Shown here: positions 24,683 through 33,881 of the stretch, piece after piece | Layout of the letters: each line of letters opens with the position of its first letter | Numbering within the stretch: the stretch's first letter is position 1 | Source of the DNA: PALSA-612 sp963791225 | GTDB taxonomy: Bacteria > Actinomycetota > Thermoleophilia > Gaiellales > Gaiellaceae | Length of the DNA: 64,000 nucleotides | Assembly (NCBI GenBank): GCA_963791225.1 | Contig: CAWBRV010000006.1 | Span: 1 to 64,000, forward strand | Direction of reading: 5' to 3' | Translations under genes and position numbers: made by a program | Notes under the pieces: generated by a model | What the model was told of the DNA's origin: nothing | Database searches by the model: none | Seen by the model: the letters and a program-made list of their open reading frames with translations, nothing else

Positions 24683-25319
24683 CGTCACCGGAGTCGAGGC
24701 GATCGGGCCGTACACGCTGCTCCGGGTCGAACGGGGCGGGCTCGACCCCGGCCGGCCCGGACAGTTCTTCATGCTCTCGCCTCCCGGCCGGGTGCTGCCG
24801 CGGCCGATGAGCCTGTGCCTGGCACCGCCGGGCGAGCTCGCGTTCCTCGTCGATCCGATCGGCCCCGGGACCCGTGCCCTCTGCGAGCTGGAGCATGGCG
24901 ACGAACTCGACGTCTTCGGTCCGCTCGGCAACGGCTTCGACCTCGACGTCGACAGGCCGCTGCTCGTCGGCGGCGGGATCGGCATCGCGCCGCTCCCGTA
25001 CCTCTCGGACGAACTCGGGTCGCCTCCGGCCGTGCTCGGCTTCCGGAGCGCCGCGCACGCCGAGGCCGCTGCGCTGCTCCCGCAGGCTGAGGTCGCCGTC
25101 GAGCCGACGCTCGTCACCGAGCTGATCGAGCCGGGCCACGACGTGCTCGCGTGCGGGCCCGAGCCGATGCTCGACGCCGTCGCCCGCCTCTGCCCGGGAG
25201 CACAGCTCGCCTGGGAGGCGCCGATGGCCTGCGGCTACGGGGCCTGCTACGGCTGCGCGGTCGAGATCGACGGAGAGTGGAAGCGCCTCTGCTTAGAGGG
25301 ACCTGTCCTTGCTGCTTAA
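24660..25319 (+). CDS. pyrK: Dihydroorotate dehydrogenase electron-transfer subunit
   Basis: A 219-residue ferredoxin-reductase-like protein: FAD-binding RPMSLC (RxxS type), a pyridine-nucleotide/glycine-rich segment PLLVGGGIGIAPL and a C-terminal [2Fe-2S] cluster site ACGYGACYGCAVE with a fourth Cys near the end (RLCLEG). It passes electrons from PyrD to NAD+. A GGAG Shine-Dalgarno precedes ATG 24660. It overlaps carB by 23 bp and pyrD by 11 bp. Confidence 0.93.
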   Translation: MGQRQRLSVTGVEAIGPYTLLRVERGGLDPGRPGQFFMLSPPGRVLPRPMSLCLAPPGELAFLVDPIGPGTRALCELEHGDELDVFGPLGNGFDLDVDRPLLVGGGIGIAPLPYLSDELGSPPAVLGFRSAAHAEAAALLPQAEVAVEPTLVTELIEPGHDVLACGPEPMLDAVARLCPGAQLAWEAPMACGYGACYGCAVEIDGEWKRLCLEGPVLAA

Positions 25320-26178
25320 CGCCTCCGGCTGCCTCGACGCGCTCACCGCGCCCGAGGTGGCGCGGCAACTCGACGCGTTCGTGACCAAGACGGTCACGCC
25401 GCTCCCGCGGCCGGGCAACGCACCCGTCCGGATCGTCGAGACCGACGCGGGGATGCTCAACTCGATCGGCCTCGCCAACCCGGGACGCGAGCGGTTCCTC
25501 GCCGAAACGCTGCCCCGCCTCCGCGACCTCGGCCTACCGCTGTGGGTTTCGGTCGGCGGGTTCTCCGCACGCGAGTACGCGGAGACGTGCGAGCGACTCG
25601 ACGGGGTCACGGTCGAGCTCAACCTCTCCTGCCCGAACGTGGACGAGGCGCCCGAGTCCGCCGCGGAGATCGTCGCCGCCTGCCGTGCCGCGACGACTCT
25701 GCCGCTGTACGCAAAGCTGTCGCCGGCCGCCTGGGACATCACGGAGGTCGCCCGGGCCGTGGAGGCGGCGGGCGCGGACGGCCTCTCGCTCGTCAACACG
25801 ATGCGCGGCCTGGCGCTCGATCCACGGACGCTGAGACCGGTCCTCGGCACCGCGACGGGCGGCTACTCGGGACCTGCGCTGCGCCCGATCGCGCTCGCCG
25901 CCGTCTATGCGTGCCGGCGCGTGACCGGCCTGCCGATCGTCGGGATGGGCGGCATCACGACGGGCCGGGACGCGCTCGAGCTAGTGGCCGCCGGCGCCTC
26001 CGCGGTCGCGCTCGGCACCGTCCTCTTCGGGGATCCGGATGCCCCCGCGCGCATCCGGGCGGAGCTCGCTGTCGAGCTCGACCGGCTCGGGTTCGACTCG
26101 ATCGACGCCGTGAGGGGCGTCGCGCACGACACCGACGCTGTCCTCCGTGGCCCCGTAGTTGCGGGTCCCGTGCCGTAA
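25309..26178 (+). CDS. pyrD: Dihydroorotate dehydrogenase class 1B catalytic subunit
   Basis: A 289-residue FMN TIM barrel. It reads VELNLSCPNVDE (substrate Asn and the catalytic Cys of class 1 enzymes), LYAKLSP, SLVNTMRG and the FMN phosphate loop VGMGGITTGRDALE. Together with PyrK it forms the NAD-linked class 1B enzyme. It starts at TTG 25309. It is the last gene of the operon; pyrF and pyrE are not in this window, although pyrF often follows here in actinobacteria. Confidence 0.93.
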   Translation: MLLNASGCLDALTAPEVARQLDAFVTKTVTPLPRPGNAPVRIVETDAGMLNSIGLANPGRERFLAETLPRLRDLGLPLWVSVGGFSAREYAETCERLDGVTVELNLSCPNVDEAPESAAEIVAACRAATTLPLYAKLSPAAWDITEVARAVEAAGADGLSLVNTMRGLALDPRTLRPVLGTATGGYSGPALRPIALAAVYACRRVTGLPIVGMGGITTGRDALELVAAGASAVALGTVLFGDPDAPARIRAELAVELDRLGFDSIDAVRGVAHDTDAVLRGPVVAGPVP

Positions 26179-26198
26179 GAAGTACGCTCGCCGAGGGC

Positions 26199-26229
26199 TT
26201 GCAGAAATCTTCCGTCGCGGTGTTAGTAT
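26199..26229 (+). promoter_or_regulatory. Promoter of mihF
   Basis: TTGCAG (26199-26204) and TAGTAT (26224-26229) with a 19-bp spacer (18 if TTAGTA is used). This AT-rich patch is conspicuous in its surroundings. It would give mihF a short leader, separate from the pyr operon. Confidence 0.55.
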
Positions 26230-26242
26230 CGACGCCCCACTC

Positions 26243-26572
26243 ATGGTCGCGTCCAAGACTCAAAGCCAGGCGCCGTCCCGTTCACTCGATCAGCGGATGG
26301 ACGCACTCCGGCGAGCCAACGACATCCGGGTCAAGCGGGCGCAGCTCAAGAAGGACCTCAAGCTCGGCGAGATGCGGATCGACGAGATCCTCCGCGACCC
26401 GCCCGAGTACGTGTCGACCGCGAAGGTCCTCGACATGCTGATGGCGGTGCCGAAGTTCGGCCAGGTGAAGGCGAAGCGGTACCTGAACCAGTGCCGGATC
26501 AGCGAGTCGAAGACGGTGGGTGGGCTCTCCGACAGGCAGCGCACCGAGCTGATTGGGCTCTTCAGCCGGTAG
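26243..26572 (+). CDS. mihF: Actinobacterial integration host factor (mIHF/sIHF)
   Basis: A 109-residue basic DNA-binding protein. It reads RSLDQRMDALRRAND, then LKKDLKLGEM and the conserved PPEYVSTAKVLDMLMAVPKFG-VKAKRYL segment with the helix-turn-helix-like H2TH module, ending LSDRQRTELIGLF. It is a nucleoid-associated protein specific to actinobacteria and a key taxonomic marker here. The ATG at 26243 follows its own promoter; a longer in-frame start at 26159 would overlap pyrD and that promoter. Confidence 0.92.
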   Translation: MVASKTQSQAPSRSLDQRMDALRRANDIRVKRAQLKKDLKLGEMRIDEILRDPPEYVSTAKVLDMLMAVPKFGQVKAKRYLNQCRISESKTVGGLSDRQRTELIGLFSR

Positions 26573-26603
26573 CGGCGGACGCGCCGGTGGCCCCCTCGGC
26601 CTC

Positions 26604-27200
26604 ATGCGGCGCGACGACAGCTCGGGAGGCGAGACGTCTCGCGTGATCGTGATCACCGGCCCCTCGGGGGCGGGGAAGGGGACGCTGATCCGCGCGCTGC
26701 TCCCGCGCGTCGCCGACCTCGAGCTCGCCGTGTCGGCGACGACCCGACTGCGCCGCGAGGGCGAGGTCGAGGGCCGCGACTACTACTACCTCTCCGAGGC
26801 CGACTTCGCCCGCCGGGTCGCGAACGGCGAGTTCCTCGAGCACATCACCTACGTCTCGGGCCAGCGCTACGGCACGCTGCGCGAGGAGGTCGAGCGGATC
26901 GGCCACGAGGGACGGATCACCGTGCTCGAGCTCGAGACGGAGGGCGCGCTCAAGGTCGCCGAGGAGCTTCCGGGCGTCGTCACGGTGTTCGTCACCGCGC
27001 CGCGCGCCGAGCTCGAGCGCCGGCTGCGCGAGCGCGCGACCGAGAGCGCGGGGGAGATCGGCGAGCGGCTCGACCTGGCCGAGAGCCAGCTGCTGCAGGC
27101 GAGCCTGTTCGATTACGTGGTCGAGAACGACGACCTCTCCCGGGCCGTCGACGACCTCGTCGCGATCGCCGCCGCCACCCGCGACGGTGCCGGCCGCTAG
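26604..27200 (+). CDS. gmk: Guanylate kinase
   Basis: A 198-residue protein: P-loop ITGPSGAGKGTLI, the GMP-binding STTR-like segment SATTRLRREGEVEGRDYYY, and the lid and C-terminal NDDLSRAVDDL. It phosphorylates GMP to GDP. ATG 26604 is chosen over the start at 26553 because the latter overlaps mihF; GTG 26643 is also possible. It neighbours rpoZ as in many actinobacteria. Confidence 0.93.
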   Translation: MRRDDSSGGETSRVIVITGPSGAGKGTLIRALLPRVADLELAVSATTRLRREGEVEGRDYYYLSEADFARRVANGEFLEHITYVSGQRYGTLREEVERIGHEGRITVLELETEGALKVAEELPGVVTVFVTAPRAELERRLRERATESAGEIGERLDLAESQLLQASLFDYVVENDDLSRAVDDLVAIAAATRDGAGR

Positions 27201-27203
27201 CAT
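27198..27203 (+). promoter_or_regulatory. Putative -10 box (TAGCAT) for rpoZ
   Basis: TAGCAT, overlapping the gmk stop codon, ends 6 nt before the rpoZ ATG at 27210. It follows the leaderless spacing rule. Confidence 0.4.
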
Positions 27204-27209
27204 GGGCGC

Positions 27210-27437
27210 ATGATCCAACCTCGCATCGACAAGCTGTTCGGCAACGTCGACAGCCGTTACGCGCTCGTGATCGTCGCGGCCAAGCGGGCCCGGCAGATCA
27301 ACAACTACCACCACCAGCTCGGCGAAGGCACGTTCGAGGAGCTCCCGCCGCTGGTCGAGTCGCGCTCGAAGAACTACTTGACGCTGGCCCTCGAGGAGAT
27401 CGCCGAGGGCAAGATCAAGTACACCTACCCTTCCTGA
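27210..27437 (+). CDS. rpoZ: RNA polymerase omega subunit
   Basis: A 75-residue protein with the omega core DSRYALVIVAAKRARQIN followed by LALEEIAEGKIKY near the C terminus. It helps assembly of the beta-prime subunit. It lies 10 nt after gmk. Confidence 0.93.
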   Translation: MIQPRIDKLFGNVDSRYALVIVAAKRARQINNYHHQLGEGTFEELPPLVESRSKNYLTLALEEIAEGKIKYTYPS

Positions 27438-27441
27438 CCTG

Positions 27442-27492
27442 CCTGACGAAGTCCGGCACGGCCTGCGGCCGCACCATGGTGACTTCGTCAGG
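27442..27492 (+). terminator. Hairpin after rpoZ
   Basis: Perfect 12-bp inverted repeat CCTGACGAAGTC (27442-27453) / GACTTCGTCAGG (27481-27492) around a 27-nt GC-rich loop that itself contains GGCC-TGC-GGCC. There is no T-run. It lies between rpoZ and coaBC. Confidence 0.6.
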
Positions 27493-27575
27493 AGCGGAAG
27501 AGCGAGTGCGTTTGCGGCCGACGCCGGCGAAGCCGGCATCGGCGGCGACGGTCGCCTGCCATGCACAATGAATCC

Positions 27576-28726
27576 ATGGCACGCGTGATTCTCGGCGTCA
27601 CCGGCGGGATCGCCGCCTACAAGGCGTGCGAGCTCTGCCGGCTGCTGGTCAAGGTCAGGCCACGAGGTCACGCCGGTGCTGACCAAGGACGCCGAGCGAT
27701 TCGTCACGGCGCACACCTTCGAGGCCCTCGCGCGGCGCGAGAGCCCGCGCGAGCTCTACCCGCATCTGCTCGACGCCGACCTGCTCGTCGTCGCGCCGCT
27801 GTCTGCCAACACGCTCGCCAAGCTCGCGCACGGCATCGCCGACAACGTGCTCACGCAGACCGCGCTCGCATTCGGCGGCCGCGTGCTCGTCGCGCCCGCG
27901 ATGAACGTCCGCATGTGGGCGCATCCTGCGACGCAGGCGAACGCGACGCTCCTCGCCGAGCGGGGCGTCGAGCTGATCGGGCCGGAGGAGGGAGAGCTCG
28001 CCGAGGGCGAGACCGGCCTCGGCCGGATGACGGAGCCGGAGGAGATCTTCGCGCGCTGCCAGGTGCTCCTCGGTGCCGGCGGGAAGCTGCAGGGCCGTCG
28101 CGTGCTCGTCTCAGCCGGCGGGACACGCGAGCCGCTCGACGCCGTCCGCTTCCTCGGCAACCGCTCCTCGGGACGGATGGGCGTCGCCCTCGCCGAGGAG
28201 GCGCGCCGCCGCGGCGCGACCGTGACGCTGCTCGCCGCCAACCTCGCCGTTCCCGTCCCACGCGGCATCGACGTCGTCCAGACGCCGACCGCGGCGGAGA
28301 TGCAGATCGCCGCGGAGCAACGCCGCGATGCGCGAGGTCGTGGTCATGGCCGCCGCGGTCGCCGACTACCGCCCCGCGGAGCCGATCGACGGCAAGCGGC
28401 CGAAGGACGGGAACGGCTGGAGCGTCGAGCTCGAGCCGACCGTCGACATCCTGCGCGAGCTCGGCGCGAGCCGGGGCAACGGGCAGGTGCTCGTCGGCTT
28501 TGCGGCCGACGCGGGCGAGGCCGGCCTCGTGCGGGCGCGGGAGAAGCTGACCGCGAAGAGCGCCGACCTGATCGTCTTCAACGACGTCGCAGGGGAGGGG
28601 ATCGGCTTCGACGCCGCCGACAACGAAGTCGTGCTGATCTCGCGCGCAGCCGAGCACGCAGTGCCTCGCGCCCGCAAGGAGGCGATCGCCGCCGCCGTTC
28701 TCGACGCAGTTGAGGCGCTGATCTGA
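27576..28726 (+). pseudogene. coaBC: Bifunctional phosphopantothenoylcysteine decarboxylase/synthetase, two frameshifts
   Basis: N-terminal CoaC flavoprotein: ARVILGVTGGIAAYKACEL from ATG 27576. A one-base break near 27660 follows, and the next frame continues GHEVTPVLTKDAERF through APAMNVRMWAHPA and into CoaB (VLVSAGGTREPLDAVRFLGNRSSG). A second break near 28318 follows, then MREVVVMAAAVADYRPAEP and KSADLIVFNDV to the stop at 28726. All motifs of the CoA pathway enzyme are present in order. Since this step is normally essential and no second copy is seen here, the two insertions are best explained as sequence errors. Confidence 0.88.
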
Positions 28727-29073
28727 CCGAGGTCTACGACCTGTTCCAGGAGGGGCGCGACCGCCTTCGCCGTGGCCAGGCCGCACAGGCGACCGTGCCG
28801 CTCGAGAAGGCCAGGCGGCGCGAGCCGAACAAGGCCTCGATCAGGGAGACGCTCGGCATCGCGTACTTCCGGCTGGGGCGCTACGAGGCGGCAGCCGACG
28901 AGTTCCGGGCTGCGCTCGAGATCTCTCCCGTCGACGACTACGCCCACTACGCACTCGGGCGCTGCCTCGAAAAGCTGGGACGGCCGACCGAGGCGAACGC
29001 GCACTACAAGCTCGCCTGCTCGCTGCGCCCGAACGAGGAGACGTACGCCGCTCGCGTGCTCGATCTCGACTGA
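28723..29073 (+). CDS. Small TPR-repeat protein
   Basis: About 116 residues of TPR helices: LFQEGRDRLRRGQAAQA, LEKARRREPNKASIRETLGIAYFRLGRYE and LGRCLEKLGRPTEANAHYKLA. Coding sequence reaches up to the coaBC stop, where only a CTG (28723, overlapping the stop as CTGA) is available; the first standard start is GTG 28795, which would remove the first helix. Its binding partner is unknown. Confidence 0.75.
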   Translation: MTEVYDLFQEGRDRLRRGQAAQATVPLEKARRREPNKASIRETLGIAYFRLGRYEAAADEFRAALEISPVDDYAHYALGRCLEKLGRPTEANAHYKLACSLRPNEETYAARVLDLD

Positions 29074-29091
29074 TCGGAACTATCCCACGGG

Positions 29092-29131
29092 CCGGAACAC
29101 TCGTCTGAAACTCTGGTAATACTGGTTCCGG
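29092..29131 (+). promoter_or_regulatory. Candidate promoter/operator of the peptide ABC operon
   Basis: TAATAC (29117-29122) is the only AT-rich -10-like box here. It is bracketed by the inverted repeat CCGGAAC (29092-29098) / GTTCCGG (29125-29131), a plausible operator. The AGGAGG ribosome site of the binding-protein gene follows. Confidence 0.4.
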
Positions 29132-29157
29132 TTTCTTCCAACAGGAGGTAGGAGAGC

Positions 29158-30823
29158 ATGGGGCTGAAAAAGCTCGTATTACTCGCTGCCATCGCGGCTT
29201 TCAGCGTGGGCGTGGCCGCTGCCGCGAGTGCTGCGACGAGCTCGAGCACGGCAAGCAACGCGCTGGTATTCGGCGCAGCGTCCGATCCGGTCATCATCGA
29301 CGGGCCGCTCGTCTCGGACGGCGAGTCGCTTCGCGTCGTCGACCAGATCTTCCAGGGCCTCGTCGGCCTGAAGCCGGGCACGACGCAGATCGTGCCGCTG
29401 CTGGCGACGAGGTACTCGCCGAGCAAGAACGGGCTCACCTGGACGTTCACGCTCCGCAAGGGCGTCAAGTTCTCGGACGGCACACCGTTCAACTCCGCGG
29501 CGGTCTGCTTCAACTTCCACCGCTGGTTCAACTTCCCGGGGCCGCTGCAGAACAGTGCCGTGACCTACTACTGGAACACGGTGTTCGGCGGCTTCGCCCA
29601 TCCGGCAGCCGGGAGCCCCGGCCCGGACAAGAGCCTGTACAAGAGCTGCAAGACGAGGGGCACCAACACGGTGCAGATCCTGTTGACGCGGCGCTCGTCG
29701 TCGTTCCTCGGCGCGCTCGCGCTGACGAACTTCGGCATCGCCAGCCCGACGGCGCTCGTGAAGTACAAGGCCGATGCGGGCTCGGTCGACTCGAACGGCG
29801 TCTTCCATCCGACCGGGACGTTCGGTACGCAGAACCCGATCGGCACGGGCCCGTACATGCTGAAGACCTGGCAGGTCGGGAACAAGCTCGAGATCGACGC
29901 GAACCCGAACTACTGGGGTCCGAAGGCCAAGCTGCAGCGGATCATCTTCCGGCCGATCGCCGACAACGCGGCCCGGCTGCAGGCGCTGCAGAGCGGTGAG
30001 ATCCAGGGCTACGACCTGGTCGCTCCCGAGGACATCGGGACCGTCAAGTCGAACCCGAAGCTGAAGATCCTCGACCGGCCGGCCTTCAACGTCGGCTACG
30101 TCGGGATCAACCAGGCGATCCCGCCGATGAACAACCTGAAGGTCCGCCAGGCGGTGGCCTACGGGCTCGACCGCGCCTCCGTCGTGGCCAAGTTCTATGC
30201 CGGCCGCGGACAGGTCGCGACCGAGTTCCTGCCGCCGACCCTGGTCGGCTACGCGGGCAAGGGCGTCCCGCTCTACCCGTTCAGCCCGTCGAAGTCGAAG
30301 GCGCTCCTCCAGTCGGCGGGTCTGACGCCTGCCGGTGCCGCTCGACTTCTGGTACCCGACGAGCGTCTCCCGGCCGTACATGCCCGACCCGCAGCGGAAC
30401 GCCGAGGCGTTCGCCGCGAGCCTCGAGCAGTCCGGCTTCAAGGTGACGTTCCACTCTGCCCCGTGGCGCCCGGACTACCTGGCCCAGGTGCAGAGCGGGA
30501 AGGCCCAGGTCTACCTGCTCGGGTGGACGGGTGACTTCGGCGACCCGGCCAACTTCGACAACGTGCACTTCGGAGCGTTCAACCCGCAGTTCGGGTTCCA
30601 CAACTCGAAGCTGTTCACGATGTTGCAGACGGCCGACTCGGAGACCAACATCGCGAAGCGGGTCAAGGACTACCAGCAGGCCGAGATCTACATCATGAAG
30701 TACCTGCCGATGGTCCCGTACGTGCACAGCAAGCCGGCGCTCGCCTTCCAGAAGAACGTGGTCGGGTACATCCCGAGCCCCGTCTCGCTGGAGTCGTTCG
30801 CCACCGTCCGCTACACGTCGTAG
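29158..30823 (+). pseudogene. Peptide/nickel-type ABC substrate-binding protein, one frameshift
   Basis: An SBP_bac_5 family protein with a signal peptide (residues 1-25) behind AGGAGGTAGGAG. It reads IDGPLVSDGESLRVVDQIFQGLV, TWTFTLRKGVKFSDGTPFN (family signature), NPIGTGPYMLK and VRQAVAYGLDR. Near 30335 one base is lost: frame one ends its useful part at LTPAG and frame two goes on VPLDFWYPTSVSRPYMPDP to YLPMVPYVH and a stop at 30823, giving about 555 residues. It captures oligopeptides or related solutes outside the membrane for the DppBCDF-like machinery encoded next. Confidence 0.88.
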
Positions 30824-30860
30824 GGGACTAGGGAGGAGGATGCAGCCGGCGGACGGCTAG

Positions 30861-31868
30861 ATGCTTCGCTTCACCGTCCGCCGGCTGCTCCTGCTCCTCC
30901 CGATCCTCTTCGGGGTATCGCTCCTCGTCTTCATCTGGATCCGCCTGCTGCCGGGCGGTCCCGCCCAGGGGCTGCTCGGGGAGCGGGCGACGCCGGCGTC
31001 GGTCGCGCAGATCAACCATCAGTTCGGCCTCGACAGGCCGATCTACGTGCAGTACTGGCGGTACCTCGACGAGACGGTCGTTCATCTCAACCTGGGCACG
31101 AGCATCAAGTCCTTCCGACCCGTCACGGACGAGATCAGGATCCGCTTCCCGGCCACCGTCGAGCTCGCGCTCGGCGCGATGATCTTCGCCGTCGCCTTCG
31201 GCGTCCCGCTCGGCTTCCTCGCGGCGAAGCGGTACGGCTCCGCCTTCGACCACGGCAGCCTGCTCGCATCGCTGATCGGGATCTCGATCCCGATCTTCTT
31301 CCTCGGGCTGATCCTCAAGTACATCTTCTCGGTGCGGCTCGGGTGGTTGCCCAGCATCGGTCGTGAGGACGTCCTGGCGGACTACTCGCACCCGACCGGC
31401 TTCTACATCCTCGACGCGATCATCGAACGCAATCCGGCTCAGTTCTGGGACGCGATCCAGCACCTGATCCTGCCCGCGATCGCGCTCGGATCGATCCCGC
31501 TCGCGATCATCGCGCGGATCACCCGTGCCTCGGTGCTCGACGTCCAGAACGAGGACTACGTCCGCACGGCGCGGGCCAAGGGCCTGCCGCCGCGCACCGT
31601 CGACTCGCGGCACGTGCTGCGGAACGCGATGCTGCCGATCTCGACCATCATCGGCCTCCAGACCGGCCTCTTGCTCTCGGGCGCCGTCCTGACCGAGACC
31701 GTCTTCGCCTGGCCCGGTATCGGCAGCTGGCTCGCAAGCGCGATCTTCAGCCGCGACTATCCCGTGCTGCAGGGCGGCATCCTCTTCCTCGCGGTCGTCT
31801 TCGTCGTCGTCAACCTGGTCGTGGACATCTCGTACGCGGTCCTGAACCCTCGGATCAGGCTGAGCTGA
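30861..31868 (+). CDS. Peptide ABC transporter permease (DppB-like)
   Basis: A 335-residue protein with six membrane helices. It begins LRFTVRRLLLLLPILFGVSLLVF and carries the EAA-type loop EDYVRTARAKGLPPRTV-x5-HVLRNAML for ATPase contact, ending WPGIGSWLASAIFSRDYPVLQGG. First of two permeases; the next gene starts 1 nt after its stop. Confidence 0.94.
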   Translation: MLRFTVRRLLLLLPILFGVSLLVFIWIRLLPGGPAQGLLGERATPASVAQINHQFGLDRPIYVQYWRYLDETVVHLNLGTSIKSFRPVTDEIRIRFPATVELALGAMIFAVAFGVPLGFLAAKRYGSAFDHGSLLASLIGISIPIFFLGLILKYIFSVRLGWLPSIGREDVLADYSHPTGFYILDAIIERNPAQFWDAIQHLILPAIALGSIPLAIIARITRASVLDVQNEDYVRTARAKGLPPRTVDSRHVLRNAMLPISTIIGLQTGLLLSGAVLTETVFAWPGIGSWLASAIFSRDYPVLQGGILFLAVVFVVVNLVVDISYAVLNPRIRLS

Positions 31869-31869
31869 C

Positions 31870-32866
31870 GTGACCGTCGCCCAGATCGATGCCGCGACCG
31901 TGCTTCCCGCATCGAGCGGCGGCCTGTGGCACGAGGCCTGGTCGCGCCTGCGCAAGAACCCGGGCGCGATCGTCGGGTTGCTTCATCGTCGGCACCTTCG
32001 TGGTGATCGCGATCTTCGCGCCGCTGCTCGCGCCCTACTCGCCGAAGCTGGTGAACCTGAATGCGATCGGGACGAGCTGCTGTCCCGGGCCGTCCGCGCA
32101 GCACTGGTTCGGCGTCGACCAGCTCGGCCGCGACGAGTTCAGCCGGATCCTCTACGGCGCGCGCTACTCGCTCATCATCGGCGTCGTCGCCGTTGCCGCG
32201 GGACTGACGCTCGGCCTGCTGTTCGGTGCCACGGCCGGCTACGTCGGCGGCTTCACGGACTCGCTGATCATGCGCTGCATGGACGTGATGCTCGCGATCC
32301 CGGGTCTTCTGCTCGCGATCGGCATCGTCGCCGCGCTCGGCCCGGGGTTGTGGCAGATCATGATCGCCGTCGGGATCACGAACGTGCCGGTGTTCGCGCG
32401 TCTCTTACGTGGCTCGGTGCTGGCCCAACGGGAGCAGGACTTCGTCCTCGCGGCGCGGTCGGTCGGCGTCCGCAAGCGGTCGATCCTGTTCGGGCACATC
32501 CTTCCGAACTCGATGTCGCCGCTGATCGTCGGGGCGACCCTGGCGATGGCGACCGCGATCATCGACGTCGCCGGCCTCGGCTTCCTCGGGCTCGGCCCGC
32601 AGGACCCGGGCACGCCGGAGTGGGGGACGATGCTGACGCAGGTCGACCTCTACCTCCAGAGCGCACCCTTCCTCGCGATCATCCCCGGCATCGCCATCGT
32701 CCTGCTCGTGCTCGGCTTCAACCTGATCGGCGACGGCCTCCGCGAGGCACTCGACCCGAAGCTGCGCGGCCGCACCGGCAAGTTCAAGGCTTCGAAGAGC
32801 GCCGAGGCGTCGCTCGACGAGACCCGCGCCGCGGCGTTCAACCAGGAATCGGGCGAGTTTGGCTAG
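31870..32866 (+). pseudogene. Peptide ABC transporter permease (DppC-like), one frameshift
   Basis: GTG 31870 gives WHEAWSRLRKNPGAIVG, then a one-base break near 31982. The next frame goes on FIVGTFVVIAIFAPLLAPYSP through LGTDxxGRD-like FGVDQLGRDEFSRILYGARYS, the EAA loop QDFVLAARSVGVRKRSILFGHILPN and LGLGPQDPGTPEWG, ending at 32866. The rest of the operon is intact, so the break is probably an error. It overlaps the next gene by 8 bp. Confidence 0.87.
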
Positions 32867-33881
32867 CTCCGGCCCGGCGCCGCTGCTCGCGGTCGACGGG
32901 CTTCGAGTCGAGTTCTGGACGTCTCGCGGCACGATCCACGCGGTCAACGGCACCTCGTTCTCGATCGGCGCCGGCGAGACGCTTGGAATCGTCGGCGAGT
33001 CGGGCTGCGGCAAGAGCGTCACCTCGCTCGCGCTGCTCGGCATCCTGCCGCGCGCGGGCCGTGCCGTCGCCGGCACAGCGCTCTTCGAGGGCCGTGACCT
33101 GCTCCAGCTCTCGGACAGGGAGCTCCGCGACATCCGCGGCAAGGAAGTCGCGATGATCTTCCAGGACCCGATGACGAGCCTGAACCCCGTGCTGACGATC
33201 GGGCGGCAGATCCGGGAGGCGCTCGAGACGCACTTCGACATGGACCGCTCCGCTGCGAAGAAACGCGCCATCGAGCTCCTCGACCAGGTGGGGATTCCGG
33301 GCGCGCCGAGCCGCGTCGGCGACTACCCGCACCAGTTCTCGGGCGGCATGCGGCAGCGCGCGATGATCGCGATGGCGCTTGCGTGCCAGCCGAAGCTGCT
33401 GATCGCAGACGAGCCGACGACGGCGCTCGACGTCACGATCCAGGCGCAGATCCTCGACCTGCTCCGAGCACTCGTCGCCGACGTCGGGATGGCACTGATC
33501 CTGATCACGCACGACCTCGGCGTCGTCGCGGGCATGTGCGAGCGCGTCAACGTCATGTACGGGGGCATGTTCATGGAGGCCGGCGACTCGGACAAGATCT
33601 TCGCCCGGCCGCGCCATCCGTACACACTCGGCCTGCTGCAGAGCGTGCCGCGCCTCGACGCGTCGCGGCGCGGCCGGCTGACGCCGATCCACGGCGCGCC
33701 GCGCGACATGCTCACCTCGCCCCGCTCCTGCCCCTTCCAGCCGCGCTGCCGCTACGCGATCGACCAGTGCACGACCGAGGTGCCGCCGCTCACCGAGATC
33801 GAGCCCGGCCACTTCGCCGCCTGCTTCAACCCCGTTCCGGCCGGGGAGTGGGCGACGAGCCGGCAGGCAGTGGTCGGATGA
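32859..33881 (+). CDS. Peptide ABC transporter ATP-binding protein (DppD-like)
   Basis: A 340-residue ATPase: Walker A GESGCGKS, signature FSGGMRQRA, Walker B LLIADEPTTALDV and the oligopeptide-transporter C-terminal domain with CPFQPRCRYAIDQC (Cys cluster). It starts at TTG 32859, and its stop overlaps the ATG of the partner ATPase (ATGA). Confidence 0.94.
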   Translation: MASSGPAPLLAVDGLRVEFWTSRGTIHAVNGTSFSIGAGETLGIVGESGCGKSVTSLALLGILPRAGRAVAGTALFEGRDLLQLSDRELRDIRGKEVAMIFQDPMTSLNPVLTIGRQIREALETHFDMDRSAAKKRAIELLDQVGIPGAPSRVGDYPHQFSGGMRQRAMIAMALACQPKLLIADEPTTALDVTIQAQILDLLRALVADVGMALILITHDLGVVAGMCERVNVMYGGMFMEAGDSDKIFARPRHPYTLGLLQSVPRLDASRRGRLTPIHGAPRDMLTSPRSCPFQPRCRYAIDQCTTEVPPLTEIEPGHFAACFNPVPAGEWATSRQAVVG

